From: an uncultured Massilia sp.
GTDB taxonomy: Bacteria; Pseudomonadota; Gammaproteobacteria; Burkholderiales; Burkholderiaceae
Reading direction: 5' to 3'
Assembly (NCBI GenBank): GCA_946481275.1
Contig: CAMLMV010000025.1
Coordinates: 33,564 to 97,563, forward strand
DNA: 64,000 nt
The position numbers and the translations under genes are program-made. Below are positions 54,401 through 61,132 of the stretch, in pieces. How positions within the stretch are numbered: position 1 is the first letter of the stretch; each line of letters opens with the position of its first letter. A model generated the notes under the pieces. The model did no database searches. It saw only the letters and a list, made by a program, of their open reading frames with translations, and had not been told where the DNA came from.

Positions 54401-55443
54401 ACGGCGTCCGCCGCGGTCGACGGCGTGCCCGTCACCGGATCGACCTTGGTGCCCTGTGACATCATCATGCGCGCCAGGATTTCCGAGTTCGTGAGGTCGC
54501 CGGCGCCGTGGGCCTGGTCGCGTCCCATCTCGACGTGCTGGATCTGCGGCGGAATCGTCTCACCGGTGGCGTCGTTCTTCGTCACCAGGCGGAACATCCG
54601 CTCGATCGAGCCGGTCCACGCAGGATCGGGCGCATCCTTGTTGACGGTGAACCACTCGACGGCCGTGTTGTACCCGTCGCGGTCGCCCATGAAGATCGAA
54701 CCCGACATCTTGGCGATGGTCGTGTACAGATGCTGGTTCATGAACCGGCAGTTGCAGTTGTCGAAGGTCTGGATCACGGGCATGACCAGGTTGGCCGAGA
54801 ACTTGGCCGTGTCGTCATCGGTCCACGCGAGCGCCGGCGTCTGCGTGCTCGTATAGCGCAGGATTTCTGCCGCGGTCGTCATGCGCTGAAGCGGGATGCC
54901 GGTGTGGATGTGCGAGTCGACGAAGTACACGTACTTGCTCGGATCCATCTTCTCGTACAGGCGGATGATGCGCATGGCCTTGTCACGATAGACGTCGTCG
55001 CCGGTCACGTAGTACAGGATCGCCTGCGTGTAGGCGGTCAGGGAATCCGAGATGAACAGGCCGTTGGCGCCCTGCGAATCGATCCCGAGGATACGCGGTT
55101 GCGTCGGGTCGGCGCCATTGACGTTCGAGATCCCCACTGTCCGCGACGCCTTGCCCGACTTGAGCATCATGTTGAAGTGGGTGTACCACGGCTCCTTCTT
55201 CGCCAGGACCTGGGCCCGCATGGTTTCCAGCATCTCCTTCGTGAGCCCGACCCCGGGATGCTTGAAACCGCTCGCGTCGATCGATTCGCTGATGACCGGC
55301 TGGTAGCTCGTCACCATCGTGTCGATCGGGTCCGCGGCCAGGGCGACCTGGCCCGGGTAAGGTACCAGCGTCGCAGCGATACCGATCGATACCGCCATGC
55401 AGGCGATGCGCCTGGCTGCATGGTCGAATTTTATTGCTCTCAT
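51433..55443 (-). CDS. Giant secreted alginate-lyase-family protein with discoidin-like modules, copy 2
   Basis: A 1336-residue paralogue of the protein at 45694, matching it from end to end except that it has one Ig-plus-discoidin module fewer (249 residues shorter). Same order: export signal (ends GQVALAADP), lyase toroid with HTGIPLQRMTTAAEILRYTS, FMNQHLYTTIAKMSGSIFMG and HVEMGRDQAHGAGDL, Ig-like module, two discoidin-like units (FPERVGGVTIFGSNDNENWT; YRYIRMTNANAWFGNMTELR), chitobiase-like segment and the shared terminal domain. The start ATG 55443 has GGGGGGACA upstream. Lyase-domain sequences differ in places, for example SMDPSK versus QMDPAQ type loops, so specificities may have diverged. 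It is divergent from the GH43 gene, with shared operators between them. Confidence 0.85.
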   Translation of the reverse strand: MRAIKFDHAARRIACMAVSIGIAATLVPYPGQVALAADPIDTMVTSYQPVISESIDASGFKHPGVGLTKEMLETMRAQVLAKKEPWYTHFNMMLKSGKASRTVGISNVNGADPTQPRILGIDSQGANGLFISDSLTAYTQAILYYVTGDDVYRDKAMRIIRLYEKMDPSKYVYFVDSHIHTGIPLQRMTTAAEILRYTSTQTPALAWTDDDTAKFSANLVMPVIQTFDNCNCRFMNQHLYTTIAKMSGSIFMGDRDGYNTAVEWFTVNKDAPDPAWTGSIERMFRLVTKNDATGETIPPQIQHVEMGRDQAHGAGDLTNSEILARMMMSQGTKVDPVTGTPSTAADAVGPYEFLDDRLLAVHELFGKYMIGYEIPWVPVAMSVNPDGSIRAMYNNVNPSYRGRLSQNTWEAFYYYKYVRGIDLEQVSPGYTTIYAKRKAYNWDGADGGGDFWLTIPKAAETEGSKYLGIPIVDPYREVEDRFTAYDGNAVAQTEGTTGFVRATATPEGTRVAVYSYNGAAIPNMGFRIRTGGQAMMDVDGMSLALPNTRGQWRYVVVPMNLGDFLPLKITGAGTAVDIDHINVKSSTLLSPPVFKSGNGDTTAYTYAGATIPVTLDLSATDPAAGDVVTYNMDDLPQGATFNTGTGAFSWTPTQAGTYTFIAEASDGTSVTTRRVIVVVAADRQAAVATVAAPFKPDTLYVTATKTAYESAYADMQNTIGSSTDDTYFQKLGALRNAVSGLRELTPLLKDGSLDYTNLFFKTNLVTNFGDWAANGVDNNTDSFIAFTIARDTNHTFTLDFGPSFKVAANKFQLQPRTSFPERVGGVTIFGSNDNENWTRISPDETLGIEGWQTLNVADEFRTKRYRFFKLSMIHDLWSYNILELGEFRIFGTRHETVNKLASVSLGSDQALKNRVVPGNTIKLSFQSTEPINNVSATIQGEPATITTTDNLNWTATTVVTATMAPGPVKLLLNYRTIDGTAAEPVLFPTDSSTLFIADQKDYIDNVLDIATVTDSNGRNATDVVKNAKLLFDSNLTTNTDLRLSGSGNNGWIKFDFRPNVTVVLSRVDVIGPQNQYSGRINGTVVQGSNDNATWTNISTFAGNTPEWQSLKVTGTTPYRYIRMTNANAWFGNMTELRLYGTVNAADTTAPSTTATAPQGTVTTDATITFAATDNQGGSGVSATYYTVDGGAQQKGDTVTLTTSGTHTVSYWSTDWAGNTEQAHTVTVSIDKSVDVTSFASITRSGLTVNRFTNKYTGTVTITNTGGQILTGPLHLRLQALTAGVTLDNQTGVKDGVPYMALPVNSLAAGQSVTLTTTFSNPNKLGIAYTPTLFSIQ

Positions 55444-55712
55444 GTTTGTCCCCCCATTTTTCTACCTCTTCTCGTGTTTAGGTTACCGATAACATCTTTT
55501 TGCCGGAGCCAGAGCCGGGAAGGGCCCAAATCCGCCTCCAGAGGTTTTTAATGTATGAAAAACGTCCGCGTCCGGACGGTATCGACATCGTCAGTCCGTA
55601 AAATGGCCACATTGGCTGGACAGAAATGTACGTTATCGATACCATACAATTGTAGACCTAATCCCCGCCAACGGACACAAATTTTTAACGATCAGGACCA
55701 TCTGCAGCCGAC
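55444..55712. promoter_or_regulatory. Divergent control region, lyase copy 2 / GH43
   Basis: A 269-bp gap with two GntR/LacI-type dyads: GGTTACCGATAACAT (55481-55495) and ACGTTATCGATACCAT (55630-55645). The latter is next to the palindrome TACAATTGTA (55645-55654), which supplies a TACAAT -10-like word on both strands. It duplicates the arrangement at 50452-50712. The GH43 gene is probably regulated by the same factor. Confidence 0.55.
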
Positions 55713-57368
55713 ATGCCCACTTTTCCCGAACGTGAACTCTCCCGCTGGTGCGCCGTCGCACTATCCGGCCTGCTTGCCGCCGCCATGACTGTCCCTTGCC
55801 AGGCGGGGGAGGGCGTCACCTGGGGCGACTGGACCCGGTGGGGCGACCTGGGCAACGGCCGCTATCGCAACCCCGTCCTGCCGGCCGATTACAGCGACCT
55901 GGACGCGATCCGCGTGGGCGACGACTACTACGCGATCACTTCGACGTTCCAGTTTTCGCCCGGGATGGCGGTGCTGCATTCGCGCGACCTGGTCAACTGG
56001 CGCACCGTGGGCCACGCGGTGCCCGACCTGACGCAGATCTCGCCGGAACTGGACTGGAAGCGCATGAACCGCTACGGACGGGGCATCTGGGCCGGCGCCA
56101 TCCGCCACCATGCGGGCCGGTTCTGGGTGTATTTCGGCACGCCGGAGGAAGGCTATTTCGTGACCAGCGCGGAACGGCCGGAAGGCCCGTGGACACCGCT
56201 GCACGCGCTCCTGCGGTCGCCGGGGTGGGATGACTGCGCGCCGTTCTGGGATGACGATGGCAAGGGCTATTTCATCGGCACGCACTTCAGCGACGGGTAC
56301 AAGATCCACCTGTGGGAAATGACTCCCGACAGCCTCGATCTGGTGCCGGGGTCGGACCGCGTGATTTATCAATCCAAGGGCAGCGAAGCCAACAAGCTGT
56401 ACAAGTTCAACGGCACCTATTACCACTTCTTCAGCGAAGTGCAGGGCGACTCGCGCGTGATGATGATGCGGCGGGCGCCGTCGATCCGTGGGCCGTGGTC
56501 GGAGAAGCGCCAGTTGATGCAGGCGGACCGCGCCGCCATGGAGCCGAACCAGGGCGGCATCATCCAGGGCCCGGACGGCAACTGGTATTTTTTCACCCAC
56601 CACGGCAGCGGCGATTGGGCGGGACGGGCCGCGAGCCTGTTGCCGGTCCACTGGATCGACGGCTGGCCGGTGATCGGGCAGCCCGGCCCTGCCGGCATGG
56701 GGACGATGGTGTGGGAGGGGCGGATGCCGGTTACGCAGTCGACCCGCCTGTTTCCGCAGGGTGGAGACGACTTCGATGCCGCGACCCTTGCTCCCGTCTG
56801 GGAATGGAATTATCAGCCGCGTATCGACAAGTGGTCGCTGTCCGCCCGGCCCGGCCATCTGCGCCTGCACGCATTTGCCGGCCTGGACGGTGCCAACCTT
56901 CTCAAGGTGGGCAACGTGCTGACGCAGCGTGTCGTGCGCACGCGCGACCAGTCGTTCGCCGCGCGGCTCGACCTGGCGGGGATGGCCGATGGCCAGCACG
57001 CCGGTCTCGTCCACTTCACGGCGCAGCCGCGTGCCGCGAATCCAGCGGAATCCACGGCGTCGGCGGGCATCGTGATGGTGGAGGGCAAGCGCTACCTGGA
57101 AGTGTCCCGGGACGGCGCCTACACCCGCCTGCAACCATGGCCGCACGACGCGGTCTGGCTGCGCTCGACGTGGGGACTGGATGGCAAGAGTACGCTGGCC
57201 GTCAGCGCGGATGGGACGCAGTACAAGACCGTGTTGCCCGACTTCCCGTTGACGTGGGGCGCGTATCGCGGCAGCCGTGTCGGCGTGTTCACGTTCAATC
57301 CGACGGAAGAAAAGGGGTACGTGGACGTGGACAAGGTGGTTTATCGCATCGACAAGCATCAGTATTAA
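55713..57368 (+). CDS. GH43-family glycosidase (beta-xylosidase / arabinofuranosidase type), exported
   Basis: A 551-residue secreted or periplasmic enzyme. The signal peptide (VALSGLLAAAMTVPCQAGEG) is followed by a five-bladed propeller (about residues 48-330). It opens with YRNPVLPADYSDLDAIRVGD, whose Asp is the general base, then SPGMAVLHSRDLVNWRTVGH, DDCAPFWDDDGKGYFIGTHF (the pKa-modulating Asp) and KFNGTYYHFFSEVQGDSRVM (the catalytic-acid Glu). The C-terminal 200 residues form the beta-sandwich usual in large GH43 members (LVHFTAQPRAANP, then ASAGIVMVEGKRYLEVSRD). It removes xylose or arabinose from plant polysaccharides, or a related sugar. Start ATG 55713 has only a weak, distant AGGA. 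It is divergent from lyase copy 2 and shares operator sequences with it, suggesting a joint polysaccharide-use regulon. Confidence 0.9.
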   Translation: MPTFPERELSRWCAVALSGLLAAAMTVPCQAGEGVTWGDWTRWGDLGNGRYRNPVLPADYSDLDAIRVGDDYYAITSTFQFSPGMAVLHSRDLVNWRTVGHAVPDLTQISPELDWKRMNRYGRGIWAGAIRHHAGRFWVYFGTPEEGYFVTSAERPEGPWTPLHALLRSPGWDDCAPFWDDDGKGYFIGTHFSDGYKIHLWEMTPDSLDLVPGSDRVIYQSKGSEANKLYKFNGTYYHFFSEVQGDSRVMMMRRAPSIRGPWSEKRQLMQADRAAMEPNQGGIIQGPDGNWYFFTHHGSGDWAGRAASLLPVHWIDGWPVIGQPGPAGMGTMVWEGRMPVTQSTRLFPQGGDDFDAATLAPVWEWNYQPRIDKWSLSARPGHLRLHAFAGLDGANLLKVGNVLTQRVVRTRDQSFAARLDLAGMADGQHAGLVHFTAQPRAANPAESTASAGIVMVEGKRYLEVSRDGAYTRLQPWPHDAVWLRSTWGLDGKSTLAVSADGTQYKTVLPDFPLTWGAYRGSRVGVFTFNPTEEKGYVDVDKVVYRIDKHQY

Positions 57369-57392
57369 CTTGTCAACAAGGGGCAAATAGTC

Positions 57393-57407
57393 CACACTGG
57401 TTGTGTG
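57393..57407. other. Small hairpin after the GH43 gene
   Basis: CACAC (57393-57397) / GTGTG (57403-57407) with loop TGGTT, 25 bases after the stop. It could be a weak terminator or an operator for the following cyclase gene. Confidence 0.25.
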
Positions 57408-57438
57408 ATTATTTGTGATATTTCCCGTTGAGATCGAC

Positions 57439-58452
57439 ATGAGTGCCGCGACCCTGGACGCGTCCGTCCTGCTGGATATCATCGGCATCCAGGCCGAGAT
57501 CGCCTGCCAAGGCATGGACCTCGGTGGCGTGATGCAACTGGTCTGCCAGCGCGCGGAAGCGCTGTGCCGGGCGGAAGGGGCCGTCGTGGAATTGGCCGAG
57601 GGCAACGAGATGGTGTACCGCGCGGCGGCCGGCCTCGCCAGGGCGCAGTTGGGCTTGCGCCTGCGGCGCGAAGGCAGCCTGTCCGGCCTGTGCGTGGACA
57701 GGAACGACATCCTGCGCTGCGACGACGCCGAGCTCGACCCGCGCGTGGACCGCGTCGCGTGCCGCAAGGTCGGCCTGCGTTCGATGCTCGTGGTGCCGTT
57801 ACGGCATGAAGATCAATCGGTGGGCGTACTGAAGATCGTGTCGTCTTCGGTGAATGCCTTCGGCGCGTGGCACGCGCAGGTGCTCGGCCTGCTGTCGACG
57901 CTCGTCGGCGCGGCCATCTATCATGCGGTGCAGAACGCGTCGAACGACCTGTATTACCGCGCGACGCACGATGCCCTGACGAGCCTCGCCAACCGGGCCC
58001 AGTTCTATGACAGCCTCCGCCAGCAACTGGCGCGGGCGGCGCGTTGTCACGGGAGTGTCGCGGTCGTGAACATCGACATGGATGGGCTGAAAGCGATCAA
58101 CGACAACCTTGGCCACCGCGCCGGCGACGCGGCCCTGTGCGAAGTGGCCAGCCGCATCGGCGCCGAACTGCGCGCGGACGACGTGGCGGCGCGCGTCGGC
58201 GGCGACGAGTTCGGCGTGATCCTCGTCGGCGTGCGCGACCGGCACAGCGTGGCGACCAAGTGCCAATCGCTGACCGCGGCGATCGGTGCGCCGTTCGAGT
58301 TCGAAGGGCGTGCGCTGGCGCTGGGGGCGAGCATCGGGTTTGCGCTGTGGCCGGACGATGGCGAGGATATGGAGCAGCTGATCGAACTGGCGGATCGGGC
58401 CATGTATCGGGTCAAGCATGGGCGGCGTGCGGGGGTGGGAGCAGGCTCGTGA
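57439..58452 (+). CDS. GAF-GGDEF diguanylate cyclase, cytoplasmic
   Basis: A 337-residue soluble protein: GAF domain (about residues 10-160, AEIACQGMDLGGVMQLVCQR, then RSMLVVPLRHEDQSVGVLKI) and GGDEF domain (about 170-330). The active site is ARVGGDEFGVILVG near 255, the metal and substrate residues are in NIDMDGLKAINDNLGHRAGD, and the I-site RADD is five residues before GGDEF. It should be an active, feedback-inhibited c-di-GMP synthase responding to a small ligand or redox cue in the GAF pocket. ATG 57439 has GAG 7 bases upstream; an in-frame GTG at 57415 would add 8 residues. The gene stands alone after GH43. It converges on the AT-rich accessory segment at 58456, leaving a 3-base gap. Confidence 0.92.
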   Translation: MSAATLDASVLLDIIGIQAEIACQGMDLGGVMQLVCQRAEALCRAEGAVVELAEGNEMVYRAAAGLARAQLGLRLRREGSLSGLCVDRNDILRCDDAELDPRVDRVACRKVGLRSMLVVPLRHEDQSVGVLKIVSSSVNAFGAWHAQVLGLLSTLVGAAIYHAVQNASNDLYYRATHDALTSLANRAQFYDSLRQQLARAARCHGSVAVVNIDMDGLKAINDNLGHRAGDAALCEVASRIGAELRADDVAARVGGDEFGVILVGVRDRHSVATKCQSLTAAIGAPFEFEGRALALGASIGFALWPDDGEDMEQLIELADRAMYRVKHGRRAGVGAGS

Positions 58453-58455
58453 GTG

Positions 58456-58989
58456 TCATTTGTCGTCGAGTTCGGCCCTGTCGCGTCCGATAATCCGGAA
58501 CGACGTGCTTGCGCTCTGACGCACGAGACGCTTGATGCCTTCAAATTTCACGGGGATATGAATCGTGTATCTCGCAGTGAGATCAATCATCCATTCTCTC
58601 AGGCCCCGGATCGCCGATGGGGAAAGGTGCTCTTCCATTCTGATCGACTCCCCAGGCGCGACCGACGTAAACTTGTTGCGTAGCGAGAGATCGGCAGGGG
58701 GGTACGCGCACAGCGGGAGTATCTCTTGTGTTTCGTTGTCGATCAAAGCGCAACGTGGCCCGGTTTGCTGGAGGAATTCGAGCGGCACGCCGATCGGGGC
58801 GCTCGAATTGTTCGTCAGCGTCAAATCGATGTCCATGCTGGCGTTGTCGAAGATGCACTTTTCATTATCAAGGCACTTTGCTGTTACCGAAAGTACCTGC
58901 GGCAGGACTATAGACACCTCTGTATATGTCATCAACAGGATGCTTGATAAAACTAGTCTGGGGTAATGGGACATTTTTTTGCTGGCCAT
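58456..58989 (-). CDS. Exported hypothetical protein
   Basis: A 177-residue protein with an N-terminal hydrophobic signal (LVLSSILLMTYTEVSIVLPQ) and no lipobox, then SVTAKCLDNEKCIFDNASMD, DLTLTNNSSAPIGVPLEFLQ and TSVAPGESIRMEEHLS. The mature part looks like a single Ig-like beta sandwich with two cysteines near the start (CLDNEKC). No family recognised. ATG at 58989 or 58974; neither has a Shine-Dalgarno sequence. It follows the broken lipoprotein gene by 27 bases and may be part of a former type VI effector/immunity operon; that role is inference from context and from the AT-richer composition. Confidence 0.65.
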   Translation of the reverse strand: MASKKMSHYPRLVLSSILLMTYTEVSIVLPQVLSVTAKCLDNEKCIFDNASMDIDLTLTNNSSAPIGVPLEFLQQTGPRCALIDNETQEILPLCAYPPADLSLRNKFTSVAPGESIRMEEHLSPSAIRGLREWMIDLTARYTIHIPVKFEGIKRLVRQSASTSFRIIGRDRAELDDK

Positions 58990-59016
58990 TGTCGAGGAGA
59001 CTGCCGGGCGCTTGAG

Positions 59017-59564
59017 TCATCGAGATAACGAAAGATACACGAGGACTTTTCGGGATTCTTCGTACGAAAAACCGCTGACCTTGCGCCCGGATCTTTTTAC
59101 CTTTGCATCATATGCGTGGCATCCGGCAGCTGTTGCGAGATCGAGATTCGCATTCTTGTGCTTGTCAAGAATACTTCGGAAATGGCTTGAAAGCCATGGG
59201 CGCGCTGCTTCTGGAACAATGTAAATAGTTTCGTCGTTCGTGCCACTGGTGAAACTTGCGGCATTCGTGCCCGGTTCGATTTCCGCAACGAGGGTCATGT
59301 AATCCGTGAGGCCAGGCACCCGCTTTCGTATTCCGGCGTTCCGAACATTTCCCATCGAGCAGACTTCAGATCGGCCGACAGATCGACGAGCTGTTGCAAT
59401 GCCTTGACATCGTTGGAGGCTTTGAGATTTTTTCCCTGGGCCGAGCAGCCGGAAATACAAAGGACCGCTGCAGTAGTAAGCATGGCCAACGCGTAGCCAG
59501 CCTTGGCAGGCTTCTGAAGGCACATGACAGGGCTTTTGGATTGTTTCAAGCAACGGTCCATCAT
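59017..59564 (-). pseudogene. Lipoprotein gene with a single frameshift
   Basis: The 5' part encodes a lipoprotein signal (LAMLTTAAVLCISGC) and SAQGKNLKASNDVKALQQLV, then KSARWEMFGTPEYESG, after which its frame stops within seven codons. The adjacent frame continues the same protein: VPGLTDYMTLVAEIEPGTNA, ETIYIVPEAARPWLSSHFRS and KVSGFSYEESRKVLVYLSLS. The slip lies at about 59313-59325, in a GGGTGCCTGGCC stretch. The intact product would be near 180 residues. A one-base sequencing error would look the same. The function is unknown; a membrane-anchored exported protein next to type VI-like genes could be an immunity protein. Confidence 0.6.
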
Positions 59565-60118
59565 CTTCGAATTCTCTGGCAATTTGTTCGACGAAGTACC
59601 ACTTGCACGGGCGCCCTACAAAGGCACGCTCGTTCCACGATGAGATGTAATCGGGAAGCTGCATGTTTTTGTATGCACGGCACCAATCATCGAAGTACTC
59701 GTCGGTAGGTTCTACACGTTCCTTGATTCGTGCGGCGTCATACGGCGTCCTCCAGATTTTGTCACGCCCAACGATTGAGAGATATTCGAGTGCCAAGTCG
59801 CTGAAGGGATCGCAGAGACCAAGCGCGCCGCCATTGTTTCCGGTCCAGGCAAATTGCAGCGTACCGTTCGGATCGTCTTGAGGAACATATACACCTGTGC
59901 GGACCGGTAGCCGCCAGTGTGAAGGTTGTGCGGGACGGGCGCGAGCTCAAGGTTGTGCCCTTGGTGAACCCGCGACCGCTGCCCGAGACTTGATCGCCAC
60001 CCACGAGGAGGCAGCCGCCGGCCATTGGCCGGCAGCGTCCTTCAAGCGTCATGGTTTCGCCGTCGCGTAAGCCAGAAGCTGCGGCATCGCATCGCCGTGA
60101 ACGGTCAGCGATGGTCAC
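59500..60118 (-). pseudogene. 5'-disrupted gene remnant of unknown family
   Basis: A clearly coding minus-strand frame runs from a TGA near 59947 to about 59510: HWRLPVRTGVYVPQDDPNGT, LQFAWTGNNGGALGLCDPFS, LEYLSIVGRDKIWRTPYDAA, then EYFDDWCRAYKNMQLPDYIS, SWNERAFVGRPCKWYFVEQI and AREFEDD. It has no usable start codon near its 5' end. The upstream 170 bases are open in another frame (LRDGETMTLEGRCRPMAGGC, then LLVGGDQVSGSGRGFTKG), which may be the displaced N-terminus. The 3' end runs without a stop into the next gene's region in the same frame, which suggests a further indel. I do not recognise the family; the ending is reminiscent of cargo-associated proteins next to vgrG or PAAR genes. Confidence 0.5.
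59919..59985. repeat. Diverged repeat, left copy (R1)
   Basis: GTGAAGGTTGTGCGGGACGG and the following 45 bases, ending ACCGCTGCCCG, match the segment at 63684-63766 with substitutions and a small insertion. The two copies lie in the same orientation either side of the lipoprotein/phospholipase pair. The conserved core on the minus strand can be read as PVPHN in both, so they may be relics of one gene family. Confidence 0.5.
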
Positions 60119-60640
60119 GATTTACTTTCGCGCGCGAAAATGCCAGCGCGCGGCGGGGCGACCGCCGTCGTGATGTCGATCTTCGACAACGGTCGGATGG
60201 GCGTCTCCCTGCGGAACCGAGCTCGGCGTGTTCCGCATCGCGCCCGCTGCGCGGTCTCACCCCTGCGGGCCTGACCCTGATGCGGCCTCGCTTAGTGGTA
60301 GGCCCGCCACGTCATCGCCCGGCGGCGCCTATCGCCCCCGTGATTAGCGGCTGCGTGTCAAACGAGAATCAGACGTGGCGACTGGGCCAGCGGACTTCTA
60401 ATGGCTATAAGTTTTCGTATGTCGTTTTTCTGCCACTGTGACAATGGGTGAATTTCTGAATTGCAACTTTCCTGTATATTGCGGATTGCCCGCCAACGGT
60501 TATTCGAGGTATTTATTTAAGTTAAATCTAGAACTTCAAAACGTATTGCAAAGATCCCCTACGTCTTGTCGATGTTAAGACCGATATTGCGATACAACCT
60601 CGTGCCAATTTTGAACCCATGCGGAATGGTGTTTACCGAT
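60119..60640. other. Non-coding or degraded stretch before the phospholipase pair
   Basis: A 520-bp stretch with no credible gene. The first 300 bases are GC-rich and the rest AT-rich (from about 60400), so a composition boundary lies here. TTGCAA (60466-60471) followed by AT-rich DNA, and AATTTCTG to TATATT around 60450-60480, could hold the promoter of the downstream pair, but no pair of boxes is convincing. Confidence 0.4.
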
Positions 60641-61117
60641 ATGTTTGCGAAATCAGGAAATGCGTTTCGATATGTCTTAATCTTTTCGATTCTTCTAGCG
60701 GGATGTGCAACGACACACACAGTCAGACACGCTTTCAGTTTTGATCTTATCGACGAGAACCCTCAGGTCGAAGTCATCGACTGGCAATATGGTGAATCTA
60801 AAAACTTCGGTGCACATCCATTGCCAGAACAATCGTCAACAAAAAGAGTGAATGTAATAGGGGAGCTCATCTATCCAAAATCACTTTATGTAAAATGGAG
60901 AAATATCGCCACGAATTCGATACACGAGGATACCGTCAATCTCGAAATTCGTCTGCCGAAAAATATTGTCAATCAAAGAATCCACTTCTCTATTAAAGAC
61001 GACCAGCTTTACGTGTTTTTGATTACACATGAATTGCGACCTATAGATTGGCCTGTTTATCCACCAGGATACTCTAAAATATACAAGAGTTATCAAATTT
61101 ATCCTGATAAAAGTTAA
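60641..61117 (+). CDS. Lipoprotein, putative immunity partner of the following phospholipase
   Basis: About 158 residues from ATG 60641 (in-frame starts at 60626 and 60566 also exist). Signal FRYVLIFSILLAGC with lipobox LAGC, then ATTHTVRHAFSFDLIDENPQ, VEVIDWQYGESKNFG and SLYVKWRNIATNSIHEDTVN, then LEIRLPKNIVNQRIHFSIKD. A probable outer- or inner-membrane lipoprotein facing the periplasm. The R-H-A-F-x-F-D and L-Y-V-K-W-R-N motifs recall lipoproteins found beside type VI lipase genes, from memory and unverified. It ends 15 bases before the DUF2235 protein gene and is equally AT-rich, so the two form an operon and probably moved together. Immunity to the neighbouring lipase is the most natural guess. 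Confidence 0.72.
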   Translation: MFAKSGNAFRYVLIFSILLAGCATTHTVRHAFSFDLIDENPQVEVIDWQYGESKNFGAHPLPEQSSTKRVNVIGELIYPKSLYVKWRNIATNSIHEDTVNLEIRLPKNIVNQRIHFSIKDDQLYVFLITHELRPIDWPVYPPGYSKIYKSYQIYPDKS

Positions 61118-61132
61118 ATTAAGAAAAGAATT

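Larger units (their letters stand above)
50755..55662. repeat. Tandem duplication unit 2 (lyase, PEP-CTERM, operators)
   Basis: Second copy of the unit. It is shorter by one Ig-plus-discoidin module. The PEP-CTERM genes are nearly identical and the lyase genes somewhat diverged, most in the 5' part and the discoidin loops. Confidence 0.85.

Noticed and set aside
45022..55662. The duplicated lyase region as a transposon
   Set aside because: No transposase gene, terminal inverted repeats or target-site duplication could be seen; simple tandem duplication explains it.
60025..60441. A 138-codon plus-strand frame in the composition boundary region
   Set aside because: Arginine-rich translation without motifs or ribosome site; it crosses the broken-gene region and is likely random.
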